A stretch of 64,000 nucleotides of DNA from contig CAJJDN010000136.1 of the NCBI GenBank assembly GCA_905182985.1, positions 255,038-319,037 of the forward strand, written 5' to 3'. Positions 36,510 through 47,872 of this stretch are shown here, in pieces (position 1 is the stretch's first letter; every line of letters starts with the position of its first letter). The position numbers were made by a program, and so were the translations under genes. The notes under the pieces were generated by a model. The model was not told where the DNA came from. It ran no database searches and saw only the letters and a program-made list of their open reading frames with translations. The DNA comes from Paramecium sonneborni. Taxonomy: Eukaryota; Ciliophora; Oligohymenophorea; Peniculida; Parameciidae.

Positions 36510-37987
36510 ATGGGAAATTAAACAACACGTGAAATTAGAGAAAAAATTGAGTAATTTAAAGAAGATTCAGAAAAAAAAGAAATTGATTGGATTATCCACA
36601 ACTAAAATGAAGTTTATGAATAAATGTTGATTTTATCAAGATACTTTTCATTGCAAAAACTGCAATTAAATTTCATTGATCCTAACATTGAAGATATTAC
36701 TCCATTAAAAGATGCTATCTAAGGTAGTGAAATATTTGAAATACTTAAAATCTAAGCATAGTATACATTTATTTATAATTTTTCTTAGGAATACAAAAAT
36801 TTATGATGCCAATATAATTGCATCTCATATAACAACATTAACAAGATTTCATTTAGATTTATCAAACACTCAAATTTCAGATATTTCAAATGTTATACAA
36901 ATTTTAAATTAAAATATTAATTTAGAATCAATCTATCTGAACTTTAATAACACTCATTTAACATCAATCAAATTATTTGATGTTCATTTATTTACTTAAC
37001 TCAAATCCTTAACATTCTTTGCAGGGTAATATTATTATTATATTGATTTAGACAAACATAATTACAAAGTATTGAACAATTCATGCTCAATTTATCTAAA
37101 TTATAGAATCTAGAAGAATTACATTTAGATATCTCAGGAACTCAAATATCTGATTTAGCTCCAATTGGATCTGCAATAAGAAAATTAAATAAACTTCTTC
37201 AATTAACCATCAAATTAGATAATTTAAACTTAGAAAATATCTTTGAGTTGATGTAAGGTATCAGTTATTGTATTAACCTTTGTTAATTTACTATAACTTT
37301 AAATAATACAAATCTAACTAATATAGATTAGCTTGGTGATTTGTTAAAATAACTTTAAAATTTAGAATATCTAAATGTACAATTTAGAAACACAAAAGTT
37401 ACTCAAGCTGATAATTTATTCTAAAAAATTGGTTATTTAACAGGCTTGAAATCCTTGTCTCTAAATTTTAAAGATACATCTATCAACAGTCTTTCATTAC
37501 ATAGGACTTTAGACACTTTATAGAAAATTTAACATCTAAGAATCTCTGCTAATAAAACATTTGATTAAAGTGTCCTTGAAACAATTCCATAATAAGAATA
37601 AATGAAAAGCTTAATTTTAGATTTGAATGATACTAATATTACTTCTCTTAATAAATTAATGGATCAATTAGGAGATTTAAAGATTATGAGATTTTTATAA
37701 ATTCTTATTTCTAATACATAAGTAGAAGAATTGAATTGTAGCAACTTAAGCAAATTATAAAATTTAAGAACTTTATAAATTGATATATCGTATTTTTATA
37801 CATTATAAATTATAGTAAAACACCTATGTAGAGAATTATTGGTTTGGAGGAAGAGTTGGGAAAGATTATATTCTTGAATCAATTTATATTTGAAGCAACA
37901 GATACAAAATACCACAATAATGAATATTAGGAAAAGATTAAATAAGAATTGAAAAAATTAAAATATTTGAAAGAGTTTCATTTATGA
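36510..37987 (+). CDS. leucine-rich repeat protein, ciliate type
   Basis: 465 aa after introns of 28, 26 and 26 nt. After a charged head (MGNQTTREIREKIEQFKED) it consists of irregular LRRs of about 28-60 residues: TRFHLDLSNTQISDIS, LESIYLNFNNTHLTSIK, LEELHLDISGTQISDLA, LEYLNVQFRNTKVTQ, LKSLSLNFKDTSINSLS, MKSLILDLNDTNITSLN. The shared core is LxLxFxxTxIxxL. The C-terminal cap is LKKLKYLKEFHL. No signal peptide or kinase domain, so probably a cytoplasmic scaffold or regulator. Binding partner unknown. Confidence 0.8.
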
Positions 37988-38115
37988 TGAATATAAAAAT
38001 TATTATCAAGAAGATTAATATAATGATTCATTTTAGATTCAGTTTTATTTTAATTTGAAAATATCTGTGTATTTTAAGTTGAATCCAAAAACATTGATCA
38101 ATTATTTATTTTTAC

Positions 38116-39163
38116 ATGAATCCATTTCAATAGTTTACCACACTACCATAACTTCCCTATTTACAATAATTGTAATAACTTCAACAGCTACAAGTAAATT
38201 ATAATATTCTAATCCATAGTATTTTCAATTACTATGTGCACTCTAAAACAATGTTGCCAATCAACCAAACCTATAAATTCAATCACTCAATCCTCTATAT
38301 CAATTATCTCTTCTTTCTTAATCATCTCAAAGAACAATACCGATAGTATAATAACCTGACATTCGTACAAAGAAAAGTCAATCAGAAAGAGTTTTACCAA
38401 AGCAAAAGAAAGAGAATGAAATTCTAAAATAATTTACTTAAGATGAAATACTTTAAGAACTCAAATAATTATTAGAATATCTATGTAAGGAAGAAATTAA
38501 GGAATTGGAGGAGAATGAGAAAATTAAATATAAAGTATATAAAAATTTAGATATAATATTATTTAGATATTGACTAGAATAGATGACGGATTAGTAGAAT
38601 CACTCATTAATCGTTATCAAAATTAAAAAAAGACTAAAGAAGAATAAATAAAATTTATTCTCAGAAAATGCTTTAAATTTTTGAAATAAAAGATGAACTT
38701 AAATGAATTGACAATGAGCGCATATGAAATTGAGAAAGTCTTCTATAAAGAATATTTTGCTTCCAATGAAAATATTGAAGAATTAATTCCATTTAGATCT
38801 GAGTCTTCTAACAAAACTATGAATACTTCCTATTTAAAGAAAATATTTTCATCAGAAAAATTTTATGAAGGATACCTCTCTTATCTTTGTAATTATATTA
38901 TAATATATTATATAGAACATTTTGATGAAATATGGGATCAAGAAAATAACGAAAAAATTTAAAATATGGCTAAATAAGTTTTAAAGTTTATAGCATCTGG
39001 TTAGATTGATGTAATAATATGAATTAATTTCTTTTAGAAAATTTCAACTTACAAAAGAGTTCCTTGGGTATAATCAATGAAATAACGTTGTTATGAATTG
39101 GCTGTTTCGTTTAAAGCTTATCATGAATAAGAGGAAAACTGTAAAAAAGTAAAATAAGAATGA
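38116..39163 (+). CDS. hypothetical protein with Gln/Leu-rich head
   Basis: 320 aa after introns of 26, 32 and 27 nt. The head is a near repeat of LQQ/LPQ (MNPFQQFTTLPQLPYLQQLQ). A basic linker (SERVLPKQKKENEILKQF) leads into a helical C-terminal half: QELKQLLEYLCKEEIKELEE, RIDDGLVESLINRYQNQK, NMAKQVLKFIASGQI and a Glu/Lys end. No recognised domain or membrane segment. The clean splicing to one frame supports a real gene. Confidence 0.7.
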
Positions 39164-40290
39164 AAATATTGATATAATTCAAAAATACAACAAAACAACC
39201 CTTTAAAAAAATTTTATTTTATAATTAAATTCTTGAAAAATTTTGTTCTATCTTATTAAAGAAAAAGTTTCAAAGGATAATTGAAAATAAATTATTATTA
39301 ATTTTAAATATATCATTCTTACTTGTTTTTATATAAGATTCTTAAATAGAATATTGATTGTAATTACTTTTAAATAAAATTAAATTGATCAAATATTAGC
39401 AATAATTTAAATTACCATAGTTTTAATTTGACTTTTAGAAAACCAAAGTTTTTTGATATTTATCATCTCTTATGTTTTAAGGATTTATTAATCGAGACTT
39501 TGATTTGATTAAGATCGATAGTACAGTAAATAAATTGTTACTGTTAATTATTAAACATTATATGATTAATAATATTAATCTTACTAATTGATATCAACAT
39601 CTAATTAAGTACTAGCACTACTAATATCATATAGTAATACATTACTTTTAATTAATTTAACTTATCAATATTGTTACTAACAAATTAACCTTTCAAATTT
39701 TTTACTGACAACAACAATTAAGCATCATAACTTTTAGTTTACAATTTATTCCATCTTTTCCACTAATAATTCATTTCAATTTTAAACTTTAAAATCTATA
39801 TTCACTCTCCTTACAAATGTTTATAATTTCTTCAATATAATCATATTATTGATTCCAAGTAATAATTCTCATGTTTGATAAAATAGGTGTTCTGTTTGTG
39901 ATTTCCTCTACAGCATACTCATTCTGAAAAATTTCGATGTATTTTCTAAACCCAGAAATATTATCAAACCTTGATATTCTCGGCAACTTTTATGAATATT
40001 TTTTTACACTTTTTCTATTATATCTATCCCATATGAGAATGTAATTTTATTGAACTATATATATAGATAATAAATTAAATATAAAAAATATGTATCAAAA
40101 TATAATCCAACGATATTGAATATTAAAATATAATTAAAAATTACTTTGAATTAAGATTAATTAAAATATTCTTGATTTATTTATTTTTACTCTTTATTAT
40201 AAGTAATAATTAGAATGATATAATTTAATTATGCTATATACCTTATCTAAAAACAACTGATTATATTTATTATATATTTTAGGAATGTAG
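39164..40290. other. 1.1-kb gap, mostly featureless
   Basis: AT-rich. The only coding-like stretch is on the minus strand at 39771-40075 (separate entry). The rest shows nothing I recognise on either strand. Confidence 0.5.
39771..40075 (-). pseudogene. orphan coding-like fragment without start
   Basis: About 100 codons read open to a TGA, with good amino-acid composition (NYILIWDRYNRKSVKKYS, GFRKYIEIFQNEYAVEEI, LSNMRIITWNQQYDYIEEII). No ATG in frame and no 5' continuation was found, so it may be the last exon or a remnant of a lost gene. Family not recognised. Confidence 0.35.
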
Positions 40291-41104
40291 ATGAAAAGAA
40301 TAGTTTTAATAACAGGTGCCAATAGAGGATTAGGATTAAAACTTGCTGAAGTACTTGCAGAGAAATACTCTTTGATATTAACTGCTAGAAAAGTAGAGGA
40401 ATTAGAGAAGATTAAAATAAATTTAGAAAAGAAATTCTAAAATGTTGAAATCCGTACTCATCAATTGGATATAAGCAAAAAAGATAGTGTATCTAAGTTA
40501 AAAGATTGGTTGATTAAAGAATAATTAAAGATAGATGTACTTGTGAATAATGCTGGAGTAATTGAAAATCCAAGATTAATAATTGATATTAATGTAATAG
40601 GAACTATTGATGTAAGTGAATAATTGTTACCAACATTGACAGATGATGGAAAGGTAGATTATTCATTGATTAAATTAAGATTCTTTTAGTATCATCTATT
40701 TTAGGAAAATTGAATAATTAACCAAAAGAATTAAAAGAGTAATTATAGTATAAAAAAACAAAGGAAGAAATTATTGAACTTTCTGAATAATTTATTAAAT
40801 CAAATGATAATAGTCGTATAGTGTATTCAGCATCTAAAGCATTATTAAATGCATATGGTAGATATGTTTTGAGTGGATTAGTTAAACCGAATTAATCAAT
40901 ATTTTGTATGCATCCAGGATGGTAAGAATAATTCATATTAAAAATAATAGGATTAAAACTGATATGGGAGGACCATATGCTCCAGGTAATCTAGATGATG
41001 GAGTAGTTACTAGTCAATTTTTAATCAACAATCTTCCTTTTTAGAGAAATGATAAGTACCATGCCAAATATTTCAATGATAAAGCTAAAGTTGAAGATTT
41101 CTGA
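40291..41104 (+). CDS. short-chain dehydrogenase/reductase (carbonyl reductase-like)
   Basis: Classical NAD(P)-dependent SDR, 252 aa after introns of 26 nt (40654-40679, AAG end) and 29 nt. The cofactor motif TGANRGLG is at residues 9-16. Further motifs are DVLVNNAGV, INVIGTIDVSEQLLP, the catalytic Ser in ILLVSSILGKL and YSASKALLNAYGRY with catalytic Tyr and Lys. HPGWIKTDMGGPYAP after the second intron is the usual PG(W)xxTDM motif. The insert between Ser and Tyr and the TDMGG signature fit the carbonyl reductase (CBR1-like) group. Substrate not predictable. Confidence 0.92.
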
Positions 41105-41199
41105 TAGAAAATATATATTATATTCAAAATATAATGATTTTATGATCATTACAATATGAAAATCCAATAAGAACAAATCTATAATATACATGATTTGAA

Positions 41200-41422
41200 T
41201 CATTTTATTACTGGCACTTAATTGATTGTCATGCATTTAGTACATTTAATTTAATTGTATTTGCCTTCAAAAATAATATTGCTTCTAAATATTATTGAAT
41301 AGATTGTATTACTGACAGTTGTAGCATTTCATCACTTTTTTACCTTTAAACCATGGTTGAGTAGCTATTTAAATAGTTCCATTAGGATTCATTAAAATAA
41401 TTGTCTGAAGTGGAATATCCAT
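41200..41422 (-). CDS. 64-aa zinc-ribbon protein (LSD1-type CxxC pairs)
   Basis: One 28-nt intron leaves 64 aa. MDIPLQTIILMNPNGTIQIA is followed by two CxxC pairs in CYNCQSNIIFEGKYNQ and IKCTKCMTINQV. The spacing and the Ile-Lys-Cys-x-x-Cys-...-Val/Asn ending resemble LSD1-type zinc fingers. The intron falls between the two CxxC pairs. The protein is too short for the standard ORF cut-off. It lies 83 bp from the divergent eL37 gene. Confidence 0.7.
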
Positions 41423-41505
41423 TAAAGAAATTAAAAAAATAATAATGGATTATGTCTATTTCCAATGAGTTTTTTATTTAATTAAATCTTTTATTAAAAA
41501 ATTCA

Positions 41506-41817
41506 ATGGCAAGAGGTACTCCAGCAATCGGTAAGAGACATTAAAAGACTCATACTTTTTGTAAAAGATGTGGAAGATAGACTTTCCATATTTAAAAAAA
41601 TAGATGTGCATCATGTGGATATCCAGCTGCAAGATTAAGACTTTGTAAATAAATAAATTTTATTTTAGATAGTGGATGGGGAGAGAAAGTCGCCAGAAGA
41701 AGATCAACAGGAACAGGAAGAATGAGATATTTGAAATCTATTGCTAGAAGAGCTAAGAATGGTTTCAGAGCAGGAACATAAGCTTAACCAAAAGTTAAAA
41801 ATACATAAAAAAAGTGA
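41506..41817 (+). CDS. RPL37: 60S ribosomal protein eL37
   Basis: 95 aa after one 24-nt intron. [40 protein letters not shown], then after the intron [20 protein letters not shown] and [17 protein letters not shown]. The two CxxC pairs that bind zinc (CKRC and CASC) are intact, and the length matches the family. Gln codons TAA and TAG occur at positions that are Gln or similar in eL37, which is strong support for the altered code. Confidence 0.97.
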
Positions 41818-41938
41818 TTTAAATCAATGCTTAATAACATAGTACATTAATCTGTTATCTTTAATAAGACTTCTCATCATATTCCTATATTCAAACCTTA
41901 ATTTTAATTTTAACTAATGAAATTTAATATCTATATAA

Positions 41939-42610
41939 TCAACAGTATTTTTAATCTGGCACATCAATAAGAAAAATGAATACACATCCTAAGAATAACA
42001 AAATGCCAATTAAAGCTTTCTGTTTTTAGTACCATATAATTCCTACAAAAAATCCCCCAAAATGAGCAGAATAATCAACATGAGTATGAGGTTCAAATAT
42101 CAATAGTACTTATATACAAAGTACAATTAATATTCCGTAATACTTTTCTTATGGTTATTTAGTTTTAATCAAATATGCTAATTAATATCCAAAGAAACCA
42201 AAAATAGCTCCACTTGCTCCAACTCCAGTGGCTTTTGGAAAATAAAGTGCACTAGCAATATTTCCACCAATTCCAGCTAAAAAATAAAGTTATAAGAAAT
42301 CTAATGTTCCGTTTTTATTTTCATATGAATAACACAATAATAATTAACTAAGCAAATTAGTTAATAGATGACCATTTCCTCCATGTAAAAAAATAGGATT
42401 AAATAATCTATGTAAATGATAATGATATTTAATTGCAGGAGTATGTTTTGATCCAGCATAATATAAAATGCAAAAGTGTGAAATCCCTTTGATTACCATA
42501 ATGACTGCTTAGATTGTTATTTATATCATTGATATGATGATTGTAGCATTTATTCTAAATTCTTTTTTTTGTCTATTGTTAAAATAATCATCATCATAAT
42601 ATAACATCAT
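41939..42610 (-). CDS. rhomboid-family intramembrane serine protease
   Basis: 223 aa, intronless. The N-terminal hydrophobic segment is TIIISMIQITIQAVIMVI. HGGNGHLLTNLLSQLLL carries the conserved His/Asn of TM2. GVGASGAIFGFFGYQ has the catalytic Ser in the GxSG motif, and HVDYSAHFGGFFVGIIWY has the catalytic His. About six membrane segments, ending FLIDVPDQKYC. All catalytic residues are present, so it is a likely active protease of an internal or surface membrane. Its start is only 26 bp from the divergent gene on the plus strand. Confidence 0.92.
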
Positions 42611-42636
42611 TATTATTTTAAATATAATTATTTAAT

Positions 42637-44595
42637 ATGAGTTTAATAGAATTTAGAGAACTTGATTCTATGGATTTTGATGAATAAGGATAAAAGTGTG
42701 TAAAATATTTAGATAGTACAAATAAACAAATGTAATGAATTATTTTTATTTCAGTGGATAAGGATAATATTAATAAAGATAAAAATGTGGATAATGGAAG
42801 GAAGTAATTGAAGCTTATGGAAAACACTTAATAATAGCAGAAGGAAACTATATTCAAGGTAAAAAAGAAGGAACTTGGATATATACTTTAAATGATGAAT
42901 AATTGTATAATTAGTCTTTAATAAAATTAGGGGAAAAAAATAGTTTAAATAAGATAAAGAAATTGGATGTTCCTTTTGTTATATAATTTTTTAATAACCT
43001 AATATATCTGATGATATTTGGTGTTTAATTGATAATTTTTTACTTTTTGAAAATTAAAGAATTACTTAGAGTTTCATCTGTAATTTTAAAATGTTTCTGT
43101 AATATTATCAATTTATTTAGATAAAATGGAAATTATTTAATGGGAGGTATAAAAGATGGAAAATGGGTTGAATTAGATTAAAATTCTATTAAATTTGATA
43201 ACTAAAAAAAAACTTATAATTTTATTTGTTCATAAGGTAAATACGTATAAGGAGTAAAAGAAGAAATTTGGGAATCAACTTTTTATGAAAAGTATGAACA
43301 TTAAGAAATACTTCATCATGTTTCTAAAGGTAAATATATTTCTGGTAAAAAAAATGGAATTTGGACTGAACCATTAGGTTATAAAGTTAAAGAAAGTGTT
43401 TTGACAATTATAGAAGGAGAATATAAAAATGATTTAAAAGTTGGATATTGGAAATTAGAAGAAGGATAAGATGCTTTTGATTAAAATGATTAATATGAAT
43501 ATGGAGGTAATTATAAGAATGGATTATAAATAAATGATTGGAAAGAAGTTAGAATTTTTCAAAATTTTTATGCAGATAAATCCATGTAAATAATAAATTA
43601 TAAATAAAAAGCTATATTCAAGATAAAGGTCGTTATAATAATAATGGATAAAGATAAAATCAATGGATTTTTGAATCTTCCTAAGAATAAGGTAGTTGCT
43701 ACTATGAAAATGGAATAATACATGGTGATGCTATACTATTTGATTGTATAGGAAACTACAATATTTATTTGTAATTTTTTATATTGATTTTAGAACTCGA
43801 TCTAAAGGAAAATTTAATAATGGAAAAAAAGAGGGAAGATGGAAAAAATCAATTTAAGTTGATGAAAGATGGATATTATTGTAATAAAATTATAATATAA
43901 TTAAGAGAAGTTGGTGAATATTCAAATGATATTAAAGTAGGATAATGGCGAGAAAGCTAATATTTAGATTAATACAGTTTAGAGAGAAATGAAAGAGATA
44001 AAGGATAGTATTATTATATTTATTTTAAGAATATTACTTATAAAGTAAGGTAATTATACAAATGAAGGAATAAAATAAGGTGTTTGGAAATGGAGATTCA
44101 AATGTTTAACATCTAATTTTAATTAAAATGAAATCTTTAATTTAAGTGGTCAAGAATTACATAATCATAATACAATTTCAGGAAATTAAATATTATTCAA
44201 TTAATAATTTGGTGAATTTTATGCTAGATGTTAATATTTATATTTAAAATTTAGTCCATTTTTGTGATGTATTTGATGGTGAAATAGTAGATGGATATAG
44301 AAATGGTGAATGGAGATTTTCAGCTTTAGAAAATTTACATTAAAATGAAAACAACGAAAAAGATACTGACTCTGAAAATGAACAATAAGAAGAAGAAGAA
44401 GATGTAGAGGTAGAAGAAAATAAAAATTAACCAGAAGAAAATGAAGAAGAATAAAATAATTAAAGAGATGAAAATAGTGATAATAATGAAGAAGAATAAC
44501 TTGATGAAAATGATTAATAAGAATAAGAAATAAATTAATAAGATTTATCAAATATGGTTTATCAGATTTATAAGAAAGGAATACTAATTAATTGA
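42637..44595 (+). CDS. GxYxxGKxxGxW-repeat (MORN-like) protein
   Basis: Many copies of a roughly 40-residue repeat with core G-x-Y-x-x-G-x-K-x-G-x-W: EGNYIQGKKEGTWIY, NGNYLMGGIKDGKWVE, KGKYISGKKNGIWTE, EGEYKNDLKVGYWK, KGKFNNGKKEGRWKK and DGYRNGEWRFS. The repeat resembles MORN and bacterial YwqK-type repeats and is common in ciliate proteins of unknown role. At least five short introns are needed; I resolved the first (23 nt), a 26-nt and a 22-nt one, so the exact length is uncertain. The C-terminus is strongly acidic (QEEEEDVEVEENKNQPEENE), then LSNMVYQIYKKGILIN. Confidence 0.75.
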
Positions 44596-44642
44596 TGATG
44601 TTATATAATTTAATTTTAATTATTAATTTAATATATTTATGA

Positions 44643-46601
44643 TCATTCCTTGAATTATTAGCTATTTTAATATTTTTTTTACTTTAATTCTTATTCAATT
44701 TACCAAGCCTTTTTACGTTTTGGTTTATTTTCAGTTAATAATTCTTTACTTTCTTATGCAAGATATTCTTTTACTTATTCAAAGTTTTTCTTTAAATTTA
44801 TTTTTGGAAAATGTAATAAACTTACTTACTTGCTGTATTCTTATTATTTATTCTTATTTTCTTTAATCATTTTTTTCTATTCCTCTTTTAGTAAAAACTG
44901 ATTTTCATTTATCTTTCTATTAGTATATATTTATTATTCTATTTAAATTTAACCATCTTCTAACTCAGTAACTAAAGAAGATGGTTAACCTATTGCTAAT
45001 TTCTATACACTATAATGACTATACACAGAAGACTTTTCTTTTAACTTTTTTACAAAATTTTCATTTTTTTATTATTCCATCATTGATTCATATCTATTTT
45101 ATTCTTGTTTTGCAATCTATTCAAGTGCTTACATTCTTTTTTATTTTTGTTTTTCTTATCTATATCTTTAATTATCCAATCTCAAATTTTCTATGTTGTT
45201 AGAAATTTTATTAGTTAATTTTTCTAATTATTCTTATCTCTTTTATTCTGCTTCTATTCTATTTTATTACATTTTTTTTATAAAATCTAAAGCCTTTAAT
45301 TAAGAATCTTTATCTTTATCAATTATCATTCTCTCCCTAAGTCCATTTCTGACTTTCACTTTTTTACGTTTTCTAATTATAACTTACAATTTTTTTATTG
45401 GTTAAGTTGAGGATCTCTATTTATTTTAATTTTTTGACTTTTTTTCCTTTTATGGTTAAGAAAATACATTTTATTACTAATTTTCTTATTATAATTCTAG
45501 CTTTTCGTAATCTTTTTTAATTTAATCTATCTCTTATTATTTTTTCATTCTTTATAATGTATTTGGAGACATCACTTTTTAATCTTTTGGTTTTTAAGGA
45601 TTTATTTTATTGTAAAAATCAATTAACTCATTATTAATTGCACTTTTTGTTCTAGGTTTTTTTTCTCCTTTTTATTTATTTTAACTTTTACAATTTCTCT
45701 CTTTTAATTAAAATTATTCACTTTCAATTTAAAAACTTTCATTTAATTTTATACTTTTATTGTTTTATATCTTTTTCATTGGATATACAAGACTTATAAG
45801 AAATTTCTTAATATTTTAATCTCTTTATAATTTTTCTTACTCCTCTTATTTTTATTTTTTCAATTATTCTTCCTTTTATTTTTCTTCTTCAATTTATTGT
45901 TATTCTTTTTACTTATTTTCTTCAATGATTTATTCTTTCTCTAGTACATTCTCTGTATTTATTTATTATTGATTATTTTATTCTTAAATTTCTTATATTT
46001 CCATTTTTGTATTTTTTCTTTTAGTAGTCTTTCTTTTTTAATTTTTTCTTTAACTCTAATTTCCTAAATCATTCTCTTCTTGCTTTTTTTCTTATTATTT
46101 CTATTCTTTATTTTATAACTATTCTTATTATAATTTTTGTTTTTTCTAAGTTTGATCTTGTAGTTCATTTTCTTATTTGATTTAATTAGTATTAGAAGTA
46201 TTAGAAAGTTAATTATTCTAATTATTTTATATTGTTTAATAATTGTTTGATTATTATTATTTGCTTGAAACATCTTAATTTAAGTTTTCTTACTCTTTTT
46301 TTGGTTATTCTTATTTATCAATAGATTCCTACTCATTGAGATTATCTTTAGTATGCTATTAATCATTGTTCTATAGGTTTTATTATTTAGATACTTCTTA
46401 TTATTCATTATTTGGAAATTAAGAAGTAACATTTAATTGGTCATTTTATTTTTCAATTTCAGTAGTTTATTATTGGTTTTCTTCAGATTGTTATTTATTT
46501 TGAACTTATTCTATATTTTGTTATTATTTATCTTTTAATAAATCACTTTCATTTTATTGATTATTTTCGATTTATTGGAGATCATTTTCATTTTATTACA
46601 T
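44643..46601 (-). CDS. long Gln/Glu/Lys coiled-coil protein
   Basis: 652 aa, open with no intron. Starts MQQNENDLQQIENNQQNESD. Extremely rich in Gln, Glu, Lys and Asn with coiled coil over much of the length (QQIEEEKQKEEQLKKQKQEE; QAKQ- and EQK-type heptads), broken by GEKKPRTKSAINNELIDFYN and RKRKKVKVRNGLRERMI. Near the C-terminus EKSSVYSHYSVQKLAIGQPS and KPKRKKAWQIEQELKQKKY. An upstream frame remains open, so the start could be earlier. Not recognised; probably a cytoskeletal or scaffold protein. Confidence 0.72.
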
Positions 46602-46681
46602 TTTTAATAAATAATATTAGAAACCAATAAAAATAGGTTTTTCTGATGAATAGAAATAGTATCTAAAAATATCAAAATTTA

Positions 46682-47872
46682 TCAATTATTGATTTCAATT
46701 TAATCAGTTTTTTATGAATGCTTTGAATCAAAATGAATGATGGAGCCTTCATTAACATTATTCATCATTTAATTTTCAATAATTTATTAAAAATCTTTTA
46801 CATTAAATAAAGATCGAATTGGTTTATGTTCAGTTAACTAAATAGTTGAAGTATTTCCTCTAAAATTAATACATAAAATAATATACCTTTAAGTATTAGG
46901 ACAAGTTCTTCTATGTCCTGAATTACATTAAGAATCCATCTATCTTGCACTACTTTTTTAGCTAGGCAAAGGTAAAGGTTCTTTTGCATGATAACTCTCT
47001 CCTTCTTCTACATCTGCTTCTTCTTAATCCCAATCTGCAGCTTATTTTATTATATTAGGTTTTGGAAGAGCACTTTAAAGATTTAAATTAGTTTGTTATA
47101 AATAATTTCTAGAAATTATATTAGTATTCAAATTAGTTTAATTTGATGTACCTTCTTATAACTTTTCTTATAATTTATCTTAAGATAATTTCAACTGATT
47201 TTTCCTTCTACTTAACACAAAATCATAAGTTGTCATATTCTTACATTTGAAATAGATATGCATCACAAGTAAAAATGTGATAGGAATCATTAATATAATA
47301 GTCACTCCTATGTGTACATAACTAAGTATCTTATTAACAAATATTGAAATAATTAGTCCAGTAATTAAATAAAGTTCTAACAGTACGATTAATATAAAGA
47401 AATATTTATAATTTCTTAACCCAATACAATTATTTAACCATACACAATGATGATCAAATAGTTCTGTACATCTATTACATTATTTACAATGTTTTGATGG
47501 ACCTTTCACATATGCTTAACATACTTTACAAAAACAATTCAATTTCGTTTCATATTTGACTCTATCACAATTAATATTATTTTTTACTTCTTTTCTCTTA
47601 GTTTATATTAAATATATATCTCTTAATCTGTTGGATCAATTTTTGTTGTAATAAACCAAAATATAGAGTTGATAAAAGAGAAAATCGAAATCAAAATCCA
47701 GACTTGATTCTTATAAAATTTGAATTAATATTATTACATAATCTAAGGTTTGAAATAAGATTATGATGAAATGTCCTATGTATAGAATGACAACTCCAAT
47801 TTGATAATAATTAATTCCTGTTTTACACTGAAATCCATGTCTATTCACTATATTTTAATTACTTTAATTCAT
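46682..47872 (-). CDS. DHHC-type protein S-palmitoyltransferase
   Basis: 369 aa after introns of 28 (AAG end), 26 and 27 nt. Transfers palmitate to protein cysteines at membranes. Order: [19 protein letters not shown], two membrane segments ([37 protein letters not shown]), IDPTD, then the Cys-rich domain with [18 protein letters not shown] and [20 protein letters not shown] carrying the catalytic DHHC, two more membrane segments and a cytoplasmic tail with [16 protein letters not shown] and acidic [13 protein letters not shown]. The only usable start is an ATG whose last two bases are the first two of the upstream gene's TGA. Confidence 0.92.

Noticed and set aside
42637..44595. Bacterial YwqK-type antitoxin acquired by transfer
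   Set aside because: The repeat is widespread in ciliate proteins, and the gene has typical short introns and TAA/TAG Gln codons.
44981..45202. Plus-strand hydrophobic ORF
   Set aside because: It is the antisense shadow of a Lys/Glu/Gln-rich coiled-coil gene; complement of charged codons gives Phe/Leu/Ile-rich frames.
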